From the IMG/VR virus record IMGVR_UViG_3300036893_000049, positions 1 to 64,000 of that record: a stretch of 64,000 bases of DNA; one strand, 5' to 3'. Origin of the DNA: a virus. The notes under the pieces were generated by a model, which saw only the letters and a list, made by a program, of their open reading frames with translations, made no database searches and had not been told where the DNA came from. Positions 15,054-23,197 of the stretch are shown piece after piece; the first letter of the stretch is position 1; every line of letters begins with the position of its first letter. The translations under genes and the position numbers were made by a program.

Positions 15054-17480
15054 ATGGGCATCCTGGAAGTCGCGCTTGATATTGTTTTCCGCGAGAATTT
15101 GCCGGTGTTTCCGTGCGGTTCGCGTAAGACGCCTGCTATCTCGAAAGAGAAAGGCGGTCGTGGTTTTATTGATGCAAGCCGCGATGAAGATGAGGTTCGC
15201 CGCATGTTCCGGCTTGCCTCTCGCCCATCGCTGGTAGGGGTTCCAACAGGCCCTGATTCGGGTTTTGACGTTCTAGACCTGGATTACCGGCATGGTGCCG
15301 GATCATGGGAAATGGAGAACGCGCACCGGCTTCCCGAGACGCGCGTCCATCGGACGATGAGCGGTGGCCGTCATTACCTTTTCAAGCATGTTGATGGGGT
15401 CCGCAACAGCGCCAGCAAGAAAACCCTGGCCGGTGGGGTCGATATCCGAGGAGACGGCGGTTATGTCATATATCCGCCTTCCCTTGGCTACATCGTGGAT
15501 TCGGACGCTGAAATAGCGCCGTGGCCTGCGTGGCTGCTCGCCCTGGTTATGAAACATCTGGAAGATCGAAAACCAATAGAACGGCCAGCACCGGGACCGC
15601 CCGTCGAGATTTCAGAAAAAAGGCTCAAAGGCTACATTGAGACCGTTCTTTCCCGCGTTGCCGCCGCGCCCGATGGCGCGAAACATGATACGCTCAGGAA
15701 CAGCGCCAGGCTTCTCGGCGGCATCCAGCATGCCGCGGGTTTCTCGGACGCCACCGCCCTTGGCTGGTTGACCGATAAGGTTCCAAAGAGTGCGCTCGAT
15801 TGGGATAACGTCAAAAAGACCGCGCTCTGGGGTCTGGAAGACGGCCGCCAATATCCATTCGAACTGGAAGACCGCCCGAAATACGTCAACGGCCAAACCA
15901 AATCGAACGGCCATGACACATCCGGTCAACCGATTCGGGTTGTGCCTCCGAAGCCAGAAGACCCCGCGCGTCCCACGATCACGGTTTACCATGGCTTGCG
16001 TCACCAGGCCGCCGATGAGGCGCTAACGGCCATGGGTAACGCCGGAGTGCCGTTTTATCAGCGAGATCGCACACTCGTCCGCGTTTCCCTTGCCAAGGCG
16101 AAAACATCAGATGGGCATGTGATCGAGATCGCAGGGTTGATCGGCGTTACCGCTCCCATCCTCGGCCGCGCGATGGGTAAGGTGGCGGAATGGCAGAAAC
16201 TCCTGAAATCCGGCGAGCCGGTGAGAATCGACCCGCCGAAGGAGGTTGTGGAACAGGTCGCCGCGATGTCAGGAGAATGGCCGTTCCCGCCGATCACGGG
16301 TGTTATCAGCACGCCGACCCTGCGTCCGGATGGCACGCTCTTGTTGACGGAGGGATACGATGATGCGACCGGACTTGTTCTGGTCGCACCGCCGCCTATG
16401 CCGACGATCCCCGATCATCCGACGAAAAGGGACGCCGCCGCCGCGCTCAACGCCTTGGCTGAACTATTGGTTGAGTTCCCATTTGTTGACGACAGCAGCC
16501 GTTCCGTTGCTTTTTCGATGATATTGACTACCGTGTTGCGCGGCGCGCTTCTCCCGGCCGTGCCCATGCATGTCGCCACCGCGCCGCAACCCGGCACCGG
16601 CAAATCTTTTCTTTCGGATATCGCCTCGGTAATATCGACTGGCGAGCGTTGTGCCGTGATCGCCTGGGCGCCGAACATGGAAGAGACCGAAAAACGGTTG
16701 ATCGGGGCGGCTCTGACGGGTCAGCAAATCATCGCGATCGACAACGTTTCGGAGATGATGTCCGGCGACTTTCTCAACCAACTGACCGAACGGCCGATCC
16801 TCCAGCCGCGTGGCCTGGGCTCCAGCGCCATGCCACGTATCGCCAATAGCTTTACCGTTTTCGCCAACGGCAACAACCTCTCTGCGCCGGCCGATCTGGT
16901 GCGACGCACGCTGATTTGCCGCCTGGATGCGAACCTGGAAAACCCGGAGGAACGCGAATTCAAGGGCAATCCGGTTCGCGATGTCCTGGAAAACCGGGGG
17001 AAATATGTCGCGGCCGCCCTGACCATCGGGCGCGCCTACATCACCGCCGGTTCGCCCGAAAAATGCAAAACGCTTCCCAGTTTCGACCGATGGTCCGATT
17101 TGGTCCGGTCAGCACTCGTTTGGCTCCAAATGCCGGACCCCTGTCTTTCGATGGACATGGCCCGCGCCGAAGACCCTATCCGCGCATCACGTGGCGCGCT
17201 CTTCAAGGCATGGGAATCGGAGATCGGGCTCAATCCAGGCGGTCTCACAACGTCTCATTTAGTTGAAGAGACCGAATCGCGGGATGGATTCGGCTTTTCC
17301 CATCCCCTTTTCCGCGAGGCGTGTCTTGGCATCGCTTCGGAGCGCGTTGGTTCGGGTGTTTCGCCAAGAAGACTTGGTAAGTGGTTGGCAAAAAACAATA
17401 ATAACCGCGTTGGAAACCTCAAGATGACCGTGAATCTGGAAGACCCGACACGCCCAAGGTGGGTTCTGAGCCGGGACTGA
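15054..17480 (+). CDS. Primase-polymerase fused to AAA+/helicase domain
   Basis: About 808 residues. The N-terminal 180 form a prim-pol domain: FDVLDLDYRHG (catalytic D-D near 75-77), TMSGGRHYLF, and GVDIRGDGGYVIYPPS. The middle (about 190-270) contains a helical PriCT-like segment. The C-terminal part has Walker A PQPGTGKS near residue 510 and a following acidic strand (QIIAIDNVSEMM), matching the ATPase of phage D5/SF3-type primase-helicases. One protein can thus prime and unwind. Start: ATG 15054, or TTG 15048; neither has a clear ribosome site. This is the main replication protein, directly upstream of the origin-like repeats. Confidence 0.85.
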   Translation: MGILEVALDIVFRENLPVFPCGSRKTPAISKEKGGRGFIDASRDEDEVRRMFRLASRPSLVGVPTGPDSGFDVLDLDYRHGAGSWEMENAHRLPETRVHRTMSGGRHYLFKHVDGVRNSASKKTLAGGVDIRGDGGYVIYPPSLGYIVDSDAEIAPWPAWLLALVMKHLEDRKPIERPAPGPPVEISEKRLKGYIETVLSRVAAAPDGAKHDTLRNSARLLGGIQHAAGFSDATALGWLTDKVPKSALDWDNVKKTALWGLEDGRQYPFELEDRPKYVNGQTKSNGHDTSGQPIRVVPPKPEDPARPTITVYHGLRHQAADEALTAMGNAGVPFYQRDRTLVRVSLAKAKTSDGHVIEIAGLIGVTAPILGRAMGKVAEWQKLLKSGEPVRIDPPKEVVEQVAAMSGEWPFPPITGVISTPTLRPDGTLLLTEGYDDATGLVLVAPPPMPTIPDHPTKRDAAAALNALAELLVEFPFVDDSSRSVAFSMILTTVLRGALLPAVPMHVATAPQPGTGKSFLSDIASVISTGERCAVIAWAPNMEETEKRLIGAALTGQQIIAIDNVSEMMSGDFLNQLTERPILQPRGLGSSAMPRIANSFTVFANGNNLSAPADLVRRTLICRLDANLENPEEREFKGNPVRDVLENRGKYVAAALTIGRAYITAGSPEKCKTLPSFDRWSDLVRSALVWLQMPDPCLSMDMARAEDPIRASRGALFKAWESEIGLNPGGLTTSHLVEETESRDGFGFSHPLFREACLGIASERVGSGVSPRRLGKWLAKNNNNRVGNLKMTVNLEDPTRPRWVLSRD

Positions 17481-17646
17481 TTTGCGGGTTTCGCTTGTTT
17501 TGCGGGTTTCCCCAGCCGGAGTCTCGCGTGAGAGTACTGACAAAATGAGACGAAATACGCAAATAATAGAATGAGTCCTACAAGAAGCACGTATGCAATC
17601 TGGGCCAGCGGTGGAACAAACCCGCAAAACCCGCCAAACCCGCAAA
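17481..17646 (+). repeat. Paired 9-bp repeats, candidate replication origin
   Basis: Right after the primase stop, TTTGCGGGTTT occurs at 17481 and 17499 (18 bp apart). Its inverse, AAACCCGC[A/C], occurs as three direct tandem 9-bp units at 17618, 17627 and 17636. Between the two clusters is an AT-richer stretch with a promoter-like sequence. The two clusters can pair across a loop of about 110 bases. Iterons, an AT-rich core and the adjacent replication gene are features of phage origins; a transcriptional regulator site or terminator is the alternative. Confidence 0.55.
17537..17567 (+). promoter_or_regulatory. Candidate promoter inside the repeat region
   Basis: CTGACA (17537-17542) is followed after 18-19 bases by AAATAA/AATAAT in the only A-rich patch of this region. 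It would drive the small membrane genes at 17671-18181 or an origin transcript. Confidence 0.35.
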
Positions 17647-17670
17647 GCGGATAACTGATTGGAGACACCC

Positions 17671-17880
17671 ATGCCCCTCGTCCCCCCGCTCGACCTGCGA
17701 GCCGCCCAGGAGCCGGACACCACCGGATACACCACCACCGGCGACCATGAACTGGCCATCATCGCCGCCTTGCGCCGGGCCGCCACGGCCCCGGAGCCAC
17801 CTGTGAGCCACTGGGCTCCGTTCCTGCTGGCCATCGCCCTGAGCGGGCTCGTGGCGGGGCTGACGGGGGTGGTGGGGTGA
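17671..17880 (+). CDS. Small membrane-anchored protein, 69 aa
   Basis: ATG 17671 follows GGAGA with proper spacing. Soluble N terminus of about 45 residues, then one membrane segment at the very end (WAPFLLAIALSGLVAGLTGV). The stop overlaps the next GTG. Tail-anchored layout; function unknown. Confidence 0.6.
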   Translation: MPLVPPLDLRAAQEPDTTGYTTTGDHELAIIAALRRAATAPEPPVSHWAPFLLAIALSGLVAGLTGVVG

Positions 17881-17936
17881 CCCCGGCCCTTATCGCGCTG
17901 CTATCCGGCATGATCTTCGCGTCGGTCTTTTGGTAG
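17877..17936 (+). CDS. 19-aa hydrophobic peptide
   Basis: GTG 17877 overlaps the previous stop (GTGA). The peptide TPALIALLSGMIFASVFW would span a membrane once. The only support is the overlap and the hydrophobic content. Confidence 0.3.
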   Translation: MTPALIALLSGMIFASVFW

Positions 17937-17977
17937 GTGGTCCTGGCATGCGGGTTGGTTTTTTGGAGATTCTGGCC

Positions 17978-18181
17978 ATGACCGACCCCGAAGAATGGGC
18001 CTTCGTCCCAAACGGCACCCGCGCGCCCCTGGTGACCGCGTGGTGGCGTGTCAGCCTGTTCGCCCGGATCGTGGGGCGGGAATGGCATGCGGGCCGTGTG
18101 GGGCCTCTGACGGCCTGGGAGACGTGCCGGATCATTCATCCCTGGCACGAGCCGGTTAAGGTGTGGAGGCGGGTGGTATGA
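17978..18181 (+). CDS. Hypothetical protein, 67 aa
   Basis: ATG 17978 follows GGAG at 17966-17969; earlier in-frame starts lack a site. The sequence MTDPEEWAFVPNGTRAPLVT... WRRVV is rich in Trp and Arg. It is the last clear plus-strand gene before the minus-strand block; its stop overlaps an ATG at 18178. Confidence 0.55.
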   Translation: MTDPEEWAFVPNGTRAPLVTAWWRVSLFARIVGREWHAGRVGPLTAWETCRIIHPWHEPVKVWRRVV

Positions 18182-18252
18182 CCGCTGCCCAACGCCGCGC
18201 CCTGGCCTGGCTCCCCCCCCCGGCCGGTCCTGGTGCCAGCCGGGGATCTTTG
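18178..18252 (+). pseudogene. Possible truncated gene at the convergent junction
   Basis: ATG 18178 overlaps the previous stop (ATGA) and starts MTAAQRRALAWLPP, an opening often seen in small phage proteins. It then hits a run of nine C and continues only as antisense of minus-strand genes. A broken remnant or a homopolymer slip would explain it. Confidence 0.3.
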
Positions 18253-18253
18253 T

Positions 18254-18511
18254 TTACGCCAGCCGCCGCCGGTTCGCACGCAACTGGATCAGCGGCGGCG
18301 GACATTCGGCGATGCACGGCCATTCGTAGAACCGTCCCCGCGCGGATTCCCGGATTACAACACCGAGACCGTTGCAATACGGGCAGGCGTTCGGCGGGGT
18401 ATGGACCAGACCATCCACGATCTCCGCCAGTTCCAGGAGCGCGCCGGTGGTCTTTTCCGCCGCGTGAGGTTTCCATTCCGTCGCGCGGAGGACGGCTTCG
18501 ATCGGGTTCAT
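18254..18511 (-). CDS. Hypothetical protein with CPYC motif
   Basis: An 85-residue protein, last gene of the minus-strand accessory block. HTPPNACPYCNGLGVVIRES (about 37-56) has a CxxC pair with NGLG, a half of the DnaJ-like CxxCxGxG element. Its ATG overlaps the stop of the gene before it. Function unknown. Confidence 0.65.
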   Translation of the reverse strand: MNPIEAVLRATEWKPHAAEKTTGALLELAEIVDGLVHTPPNACPYCNGLGVVIRESARGRFYEWPCIAECPPPLIQLRANRRRLA

Positions 18512-18819
18512 GTTTCCAACTCCTTCAACAATCTCCGCGCCGCCAGAATCACGTTCGGATCGGGATAAACGACGCGTGCCTCAAGGTCCGCGTCCTTTAT
18601 TCTGTTCCATGGCGCGATCAGCGCGGCGAGGACGGTTTCAAGGCGCGGCGCAATTTGCAGGAACCGCCGCACCGCATTGGCTGGATTCGGGCCAGTGCCA
18701 TTCCAGTCGGGGGTAACGACGGGGATGGTTTCGTATTCGATGATAATTTTGTCTCTCGTGTTACCGCGAACGACGCGGTGGTTGAGAGACCCACCGACGG
18801 TGTATCGTAGCGTTTCCAT
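18508..18819 (-). CDS. Hypothetical protein, 103 aa
   Basis: Starts METLRYTVGGSLNHRVVRGN at 18819 and ends with an ATGA overlap at 18508. The second half is helical (NAVRRFLQIAPRLETVLAALIA). No family recognised; it lies in the accessory block two bases after the upstream stop. Confidence 0.6.
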   Translation of the reverse strand: METLRYTVGGSLNHRVVRGNTRDKIIIEYETIPVVTPDWNGTGPNPANAVRRFLQIAPRLETVLAALIAPWNRIKDADLEARVVYPDPNVILAARRLLKELET

Positions 18820-18820
18820 G

Positions 18821-19084
18821 TTATTCTCCCTTCGCCTGTTGCAGCGCCGCGCGGGCGTTGGCCATGTGCCGGTCGAGTTCGTCCAGCGTGCCGCCGTTGT
18901 CGTGGTGGCCGATCAGCGCTTCCAGCGCGCGACACAGAGCGGTGGCGGAACCCGGCATGGGTACGAAGCATATCGCGTTTCCATACCCGTAATAATAAAT
19001 CCATCCGCCCGGCACGGGATGGCGCGAAACATCGCTAGAAACGGCTTCCCATTTTGAGGTGGGAATTGAGGTGTCAATTAACAT
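18821..19084 (-). CDS. Hypothetical protein, 87 aa
   Basis: Start chosen at MLIDTSIPTSKWEAVSSDVS because GGAGAA lies 6 bases upstream; longer starts at MENT or MKYR contain that site. The middle (GGWIYYYGYGNAICFVP) is Tyr/Gly-rich and looks like a beta sheet, followed by a helical end. Function unknown. Confidence 0.6.
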   Translation of the reverse strand: MLIDTSIPTSKWEAVSSDVSRHPVPGGWIYYYGYGNAICFVPMPGSATALCRALEALIGHHDNGGTLDELDRHMANARAALQQAKGE

Positions 19085-19109
19085 TGTGTTCTCCATGGGT
19101 CGGGGTAAG

Positions 19110-19994
19110 CTACGATATTTCAACGATCCCGGCGACGGCTCGGGCGCTGGCGTTTATGATCGCCGATGGCGCCCATCCTGGCCCATTGATAAACGCCAGC
19201 CATATCCCATACGACGTGCCAGCATCGCCACCCCGCCGCACATCGCTCATGTACCGGGCGAGTTCCTCGGGTGTCGCGAACGGTGGACTGATCGGGCTGC
19301 CCTCACTTACGGTCTGCCAGATTTGGTAGGCGTCTCCGGCTGGGGGTGGTGTCGGTTTCCACGCTTCATATGCGGACTTTGCCTCGGGAGACGGCCATAT
19401 CTTTCCGTTGCCTTCGCAGGACGAACAATAACAGGACGCGCCAAGCCGTTCGCATTCCGCCGCGATTACGATGCCGCTGTTAATACTATCATGGCCGAAT
19501 CCCATGACCGACCGCTCATTGACCTGTCGCGGCGTTGGGATGACAGCCGGGATTTTTGGCTGCCATCCTTTTTCAGGTGTGAATGTATGGGTGAAATCAT
19601 ACAGTCGCCCCTTCTCGATCAGCGCCGCCACGTCATTTTCGTTCAAATGATGGCACCATTGGGCATTCCACAGTTTACACAGACGTAGGGCGTTGCGCCG
19701 AATCGAGGCGTGATCGAGGCCAAAATATTCCGGGTTTTGCTGAGATTGCAGTCGCGACCGCGTGAAGGCGATGGAATCGTCATCCGATGTGAATGGCACG
19801 CTGCCGCGATCTTTCGGACGGAAAGATTCGTATCCATACCAGAGATTACGCAGGCGGCGAGCCGTCGCGGAATAGCCGTCTCCACCACACACCGCGCAAT
19901 CTTGAGCGGTGTAAAGCGGATTGATGTATCCCCGCCATGGCTCGTTTAAGGGCCAATCGAAGTCAGGCGGTACCCGTTTTAGCACATATCCCAT
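19110..19994 (-). CDS. Conserved phage protein with MGYxLKRVPxDFDWP start
   Basis: A 294-residue protein preceded by AAGGAACC. It begins MGYVLKRVPPDFDWPLNEPW, a start I recognise from many phage proteins of unknown function, followed by CAVCGGDGYSATA. A second Cys group (SCYCSSCEGNG, about residue 185) forms the other half of a likely zinc site. The role may involve RNA or protein handling given the DnaJ-like Cys/Gly knuckles, but no activity is established. It is the largest gene of the minus-strand block. Confidence 0.7.
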   Translation of the reverse strand: MGYVLKRVPPDFDWPLNEPWRGYINPLYTAQDCAVCGGDGYSATARRLRNLWYGYESFRPKDRGSVPFTSDDDSIAFTRSRLQSQQNPEYFGLDHASIRRNALRLCKLWNAQWCHHLNENDVAALIEKGRLYDFTHTFTPEKGWQPKIPAVIPTPRQVNERSVMGFGHDSINSGIVIAAECERLGASCYCSSCEGNGKIWPSPEAKSAYEAWKPTPPPAGDAYQIWQTVSEGSPISPPFATPEELARYMSDVRRGGDAGTSYGIWLAFINGPGWAPSAIINASARAVAGIVEIS

Positions 19995-20025
19995 TGGATT
20001 GGTTCCTTGTGTTTTAGTCTGGTTG

Positions 20026-20226
20026 TCAGGTCACATTCCGCTTTTTCGCCGCCAGTGCGCACAGATCGCGTGTGATCTCTTCCTCGGTTCGCCTATAGAT
20101 ATCCGCGACAAGGTAGGCGGTGATGGAAGGAGTTTCATCAGGAAGCCACTCGATATCGTCATTGTCCACGATCCATTTGAGTGCGGATTTGTATGGGATT
20201 GGAGTGCGGCGTTCAGGGGTCGGCAC
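20026..20226 (-). CDS. Hypothetical protein, 66 aa
   Basis: Start set at GTG 20226 because CAGGAG lies 8 bases before it; an in-frame ATG at 20268 is upstream of that site. The protein (PTPERRTPIPYKSALKWIVD...) has an acidic middle NDDIEWLPDE and a helical end EEEITRDLCALAAKK. Function unknown. Confidence 0.55.
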   Translation of the reverse strand: MPTPERRTPIPYKSALKWIVDNDDIEWLPDETPSITAYLVADIYRRTEEEITRDLCALAAKKRNVT

Positions 20227-20240
20227 TGGGGAAACTCCTG

Positions 20241-20894
20241 TCAGGAATGATAATCGACCGTCACACACAACCAGTCCGGCCGAACGGTGTGTATCGCGCG
20301 ATAGTCCTCCTTCGCATTAGCAAGGAACGAGGTATGTTTGGCAAGCGCACTACTAATAAGCCGATCCCAATTCGTGGGCTGTACGGATACGCCGTTGTAA
20401 ATAGAATCGATCAGCATGGTTTTGGCTTCCAGGTCGCCGCTTTGCCATGCGGGGCCAGCGATGATGACGTGGTCAGCCTCAAGATCGCCGGGGATTTTAC
20501 TGACCACCATCACGTCTCCATATTCTCCTGAGTAGTGATCGAAAAGCGGACACACCTTTATAGGCGATTCAGGAAAGGCGGCACTCCACATCGCATCAAC
20601 CCTGCTGATTTGCGATGCCGGTGAGAGCGTTTCCTTACCAAACACGAGGCCGCTTACCGTGATGCCCTCGGTATTGAGTTGCTTGCGAAAATCTTCCATC
20701 CGTTCAACCCCGAAGGATTTCATCAGTTTGTGGCCGCTCCAACGCCCACCGATCCTCCAATAATCCCAGAAGGCGTGCCCATGCGTTATATTGTAACCTG
20801 GCGCCCCATTCTCGTCGAATGGCTTCATGATTTGGTCGATCGCGGATTTGATATCCGAGACCGGTGGCAGGATTATTTCGGTATGATAGTGCAT
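20241..20894 (-). CDS. Hypothetical protein, 217 aa
   Basis: Starts MHYHTEIILPPVSDIKSAID, with GGAGAATACA before the ATG. Segments GHAFWDYWRIGGRWSG (about 47-62) and FDHYSGEYGDVMVVSK are typical of a widespread family of phage proteins of unknown function with a WRIGGRW block. The fold is probably alpha/beta. It sits in the accessory block without an obvious partner. Confidence 0.65.
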   Translation of the reverse strand: MHYHTEIILPPVSDIKSAIDQIMKPFDENGAPGYNITHGHAFWDYWRIGGRWSGHKLMKSFGVERMEDFRKQLNTEGITVSGLVFGKETLSPASQISRVDAMWSAAFPESPIKVCPLFDHYSGEYGDVMVVSKIPGDLEADHVIIAGPAWQSGDLEAKTMLIDSIYNGVSVQPTNWDRLISSALAKHTSFLANAKEDYRAIHTVRPDWLCVTVDYHS

Positions 20895-20983
20895 TGTATT
20901 CTCCTGTGTGGGGAGGAAGAGCAAACCCGCGCGACCTGGATCGCGAGACCGGCGCGGAACATATCAAGGAATTCTTCGTTCAT
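20873..20983 (-). CDS. 36-aa peptide coupled to the next gene
   Basis: ATG at 20983 overlaps the previous stop (ATGA) and follows AAGGAACC. The peptide MNEEFLDMFRAGLAIQVARV continues to a basic tail and overlaps the start of the 217-aa gene by 22 bases. Real but tiny, or a coupling leader. Confidence 0.4.
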   Translation of the reverse strand: MNEEFLDMFRAGLAIQVARVCSSSPHRRIQCTIIPK

Positions 20984-21162
20984 TGGGTTGGTTCCTTCAA
21001 CCTGGCCAACGCCGAACGCCCAAACGTCCTCCGGTATGGTAGCCCATCGATCTCGACTTCAACGGTGGCACTCCATTCGTTGCACCAGACGACGGACCCG
21101 ATCTTGCCATTGAATGGGCCGTCAGCCGCATCCGTTACTCGTACTTTATCGTTATTTTTCAT
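20980..21162 (-). CDS. KOW-like small protein, 60 aa
   Basis: ATG 21162 follows AGGAGGC. NDKVRVTDAADGPFNGKIGSV and FGRSALARLKEP give the beta-barrel pattern of a KOW/SH3-like domain (V-V, G-F-GK-G-V). KOW domains bind RNA or proteins. A second KOW-like gene lies in the cassette at 29907-30080. Function unknown. Confidence 0.6.
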   Translation of the reverse strand: MKNNDKVRVTDAADGPFNGKIGSVVWCNEWSATVEVEIDGLPYRRTFGRSALARLKEPTQ

Positions 21163-21217
21163 GTTTGAGCCTCCTGACCGGGTGGGCCGGGTCGCCGGTG
21201 AAAGTGGATTCTGACAT
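21152..21217 (-). CDS. 21-aa peptide
   Basis: ATG 21217 follows AAAGGAAAC. The peptide MSESTFTGDPAHPVRRLKHE ends just inside the KOW-like gene and contains its ribosome site in the Arg-Arg codons. A leader role is possible. Confidence 0.35.
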   Translation of the reverse strand: MSESTFTGDPAHPVRRLKHEK

Positions 21218-21235
21218 GGGGAGTTTCCTTTCGTG

Positions 21236-21526
21236 TTAAAACGTTTTCACCCAACACACCTTCCGTCCGTTCCACTTGTCATCCAGCGCCGTGTCAGACC
21301 AATCGTAAAGTTCGCGCATCACGGCATCGAATTCCTCGGTATTGATAGAAGGGTCGCGAGCCATATCAGCGAATTCCTCGCGGAGTTCGTCGCGCCGCTC
21401 GTCAATGTATGCGTCCCCGAGCGGCGGTAGCAGGCCGAGACGATCGGAGATGGTGCGGGCGATCAGCGGGATATCGTGGGTATCCCATACGTCTTTGATG
21501 TTGAGGGTGCGTTGCCATTGGGCCAC
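21236..21526 (-). CDS. Hypothetical protein, 96 aa
   Basis: GTG 21526 follows CAGGAG. The protein is acidic and helical (YIDERRDELREEFADMARD, NTEEFDAVMRELYDW) with a Trp-rich end (WNGRKVCWVKTF). No family recognised. Small acidic proteins in such blocks are often inhibitors of host systems, but nothing here shows that directly. Confidence 0.6.
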   Translation of the reverse strand: MAQWQRTLNIKDVWDTHDIPLIARTISDRLGLLPPLGDAYIDERRDELREEFADMARDPSINTEEFDAVMRELYDWSDTALDDKWNGRKVCWVKTF

Positions 21527-21563
21527 GGGGAGTCTCCTGGGGTTGTACTCGTTTTCGCGAAGG

Positions 21564-21962
21564 TTAATTCACATCCCCCGCCGGGCCATTCTCGATATCG
21601 AACTCAACCTCGATATCCAGAGCCTCGGGAGCCTCGATGGCTGGCAGTTCCAGCGATGTCGCGAATTCTTCCCAGGCCGATATCCAGGCCGCGACTTCCT
21701 GGCCTTTGTCGCTCTCCTGCCATTTTTCCGACTTCTCCTCGAATTCGGATAGCTGGTCGGCGTGGAACTGCTCGGCGAATTCGCGGAGATCGGCTACGGC
21801 ATTCTCTGCTGTCCGATACGCGGTTTCCAGGTCTGCGTAGGCGGTTAGCACGGCCTCGTTAAATGTTTCCCGTGCTTCTTCCATTGCCTCGGTCGCATCC
21901 CGAACCGCCGATGACAGATCGTCGTATTGCTTGGTCTCGCGTTTGTCCATTTTGAAGGGCAT
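21564..21962 (-). CDS. Acidic coiled-coil protein, 132 aa
   Basis: Start chosen at MPFKMDKRETKQYDDLSS because GGAGAAC precedes it by 4-5 bases. Residues 10-100 form a strongly acidic helical rod (AVRDATEAMEEARETFNEAV...), ending in an acidic tail. It resembles a common phage protein of unknown function. The net negative charge suggests possible DNA mimicry, which is speculation. Confidence 0.62.
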   Translation of the reverse strand: MPFKMDKRETKQYDDLSSAVRDATEAMEEARETFNEAVLTAYADLETAYRTAENAVADLREFAEQFHADQLSEFEEKSEKWQESDKGQEVAAWISAWEEFATSLELPAIEAPEALDIEVEFDIENGPAGDVN

Positions 21963-22314
21963 CTTTGTTCTCCATCGCCGGACCATCCCGGCGGGTTGAT
22001 GTTAAGTCCGGTCTCGTCTCACGCGGGCGTCTCTCGTGCCCGCGTGCGCAGCGCCACAGGTGCACACCGTAATGCCAGGATCGGCACATGTTGCCGGTGC
22101 CAGAGTTTGCGCTGAACCAATACCAGCGCCCGCGCGTGCCGCCGGCCAGGAGTGCCGCTTTCACGGCCTCCGAGGTGTACGGGCGCGCCTCGTAAGCGCC
22201 ATCACGTCTACGGAACACAAGCCAGTCCCGATGGCCTTTCATGGCTTTGCGGCGCGCTTCAACAAAGGCGGAAGTGTCGGCGGTGACGATCAACGTCGCG
22301 GCTGGCGTCGGCAT
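21859..22314 (-). CDS. Hypothetical protein with long 3' overlap, 151 aa
   Basis: ATG 22314 lies 4 bases after the stop of the upstream gene. The first 100 residues (MPTPAATLIVTADTSAFVEA... RGRWYWFSANSGTGNMCRSW) look genuine. The last 35 overlap the next gene by about 100 bases in another frame and read poorly, so the true end may be earlier, lost by a frameshift near 21970-22010. Confidence 0.5.
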   Translation of the reverse strand: MPTPAATLIVTADTSAFVEARRKAMKGHRDWLVFRRRDGAYEARPYTSEAVKAALLAGGTRGRWYWFSANSGTGNMCRSWHYGVHLWRCARGHERRPRETRPDLTSTRRDGPAMENKDALQNGQTRDQAIRRSVIGGSGCDRGNGRSTGNI

Positions 22315-22317
22315 CGC

Positions 22318-22494
22318 TCAGACCCTCCTGAGATATTGAGCCGCCTCAATAATCGCGGCCTCTTTGTTGTTGGCGCCAAGCAAAACCGGCTCGCCGGGGA
22401 CCGAAAAAATAATGACATCTTCCGGGCCTATCAGGACCCAATCGCCGTCACTGTCCTGGCAGACCTTATATCCAATGGGGAGTTTGTTTGGCAT
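22318..22494 (-). CDS. Hypothetical protein, 58 aa
   Basis: ATG 22494 follows CCAGGAGGA. The sequence MPNKLPIGYKVCQDSDGDWV then VLLGANNKEAAIIEAAQYLR resembles a compact alpha/beta domain, with a DGDW turn and a final helix. It is clearly coding by ribosome site and amino-acid pattern. Function unknown. Confidence 0.6.
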   Translation of the reverse strand: MPNKLPIGYKVCQDSDGDWVLIGPEDVIIFSVPGEPVLLGANNKEAAIIEAAQYLRRV

Positions 22495-22550
22495 TTTGTA
22501 TCCTCCTGGTGTTCAACCCTGATCCGGTCGGGCCGGATCAAGGCAGAGCG

Positions 22551-22835
22551 TCAGGCGTCTACGGCGCGGATAAGCGCCAATGCGCCCCGATAGACCGGTT
22601 CCATGGTGCCGTTCTGTTCGTGGGAATTGGTGCTTTCCACCCAGGCCCGCAGATACTTCAACAGGTCAGGCGCGGCGGCTATCAGCCGAACGTTGGCCGC
22701 TTGCTCTGGCGTACGTTTACCCAAACCGGAACAATCTGCCACGATCTGGTAATCCTGTTCTGGGCCGGGCGAATATCTGACCAGACAACCACCATATTCT
22801 AAATCGGCCTCCCATGGTCCTGGCGTATGCGACAT
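22551..22835 (-). CDS. Conserved small phage protein (HTPGPW / LIAAAPDLL type)
   Basis: A 94-residue protein from ATG 22835 after AGGAGGACTGAACG. It begins MSHTPGPWEAD and contains ANVRLIAAAPDLLKYLRAWV, the two signatures of a widespread phage family of unknown function. A paralogue lies at 24527-24847. The family is helical and often found in accessory gene arrays. Confidence 0.72.
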   Translation of the reverse strand: MSHTPGPWEADLEYGGCLVRYSPGPEQDYQIVADCSGLGKRTPEQAANVRLIAAAPDLLKYLRAWVESTNSHEQNGTMEPVYRGALALIRAVDA

Positions 22836-22838
22836 CGT

Positions 22839-23126
22839 TCAGTCCTCCTGGTTGTCAAGACTGCCACCCCTCGCGGGACAGTCAGCCCAGATCATCCGCA
22901 TGTTATCCCGGCGCCGACTCCGGGCATGGAACCCAGTGGGCAGTTCCGCACCCGCGAGTAATGCTGACACGACGCCTTCAAGGCCGGGGAGATGCCAGAC
23001 GTGCGTCACGTCGATCTGTTCGCCCGTGCTGTCCACCGTCAGTTCGCGTGGGCTGGTGCCATTGATCCGAGACGAAAGGCGCGTCGTCCCGCAAGAGATT
23101 GAGCCGTCAGCGTATATTTTAAGCAT
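22839..23126 (-). CDS. Hypothetical protein, 95 aa
   Basis: ATG 23126 follows CAGGAGGATACACA. It starts MLKIYADGSISCGTTRLSSR, likely a beta-rich domain, and ends in GGSLDNQED. The DNA of the last codons is one copy of a 27-bp repeat that also supplies the ribosome site of the next gene. Function unknown. Confidence 0.6.
   Translation of the reverse strand: MLKIYADGSISCGTTRLSSRINGTSPRELTVDSTGEQIDVTHVWHLPGLEGVVSALLAGAELPTGFHARSRRRDNMRMIWADCPARGGSLDNQED
22843..22869. repeat. 27-bp direct repeat at gene junctions (second copy 23133-23159)
   Basis: A perfect 27-base copy lies at 22843-22869 and 23133-23159. Read on the minus strand it ends in GACAACCAGGAGGA, the ribosome site of the following gene. 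In one copy it is also coding. It suggests that small genes in this array are shuffled by recombination at their leader sequences. Confidence 0.85.
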
Positions 23127-23197
23127 TGTGTATCCTCCTGGTTGTCAAGACTGCCACCCTCGGGGGTGACAATCCAAACGATCAGGCTGCGAGCAGA

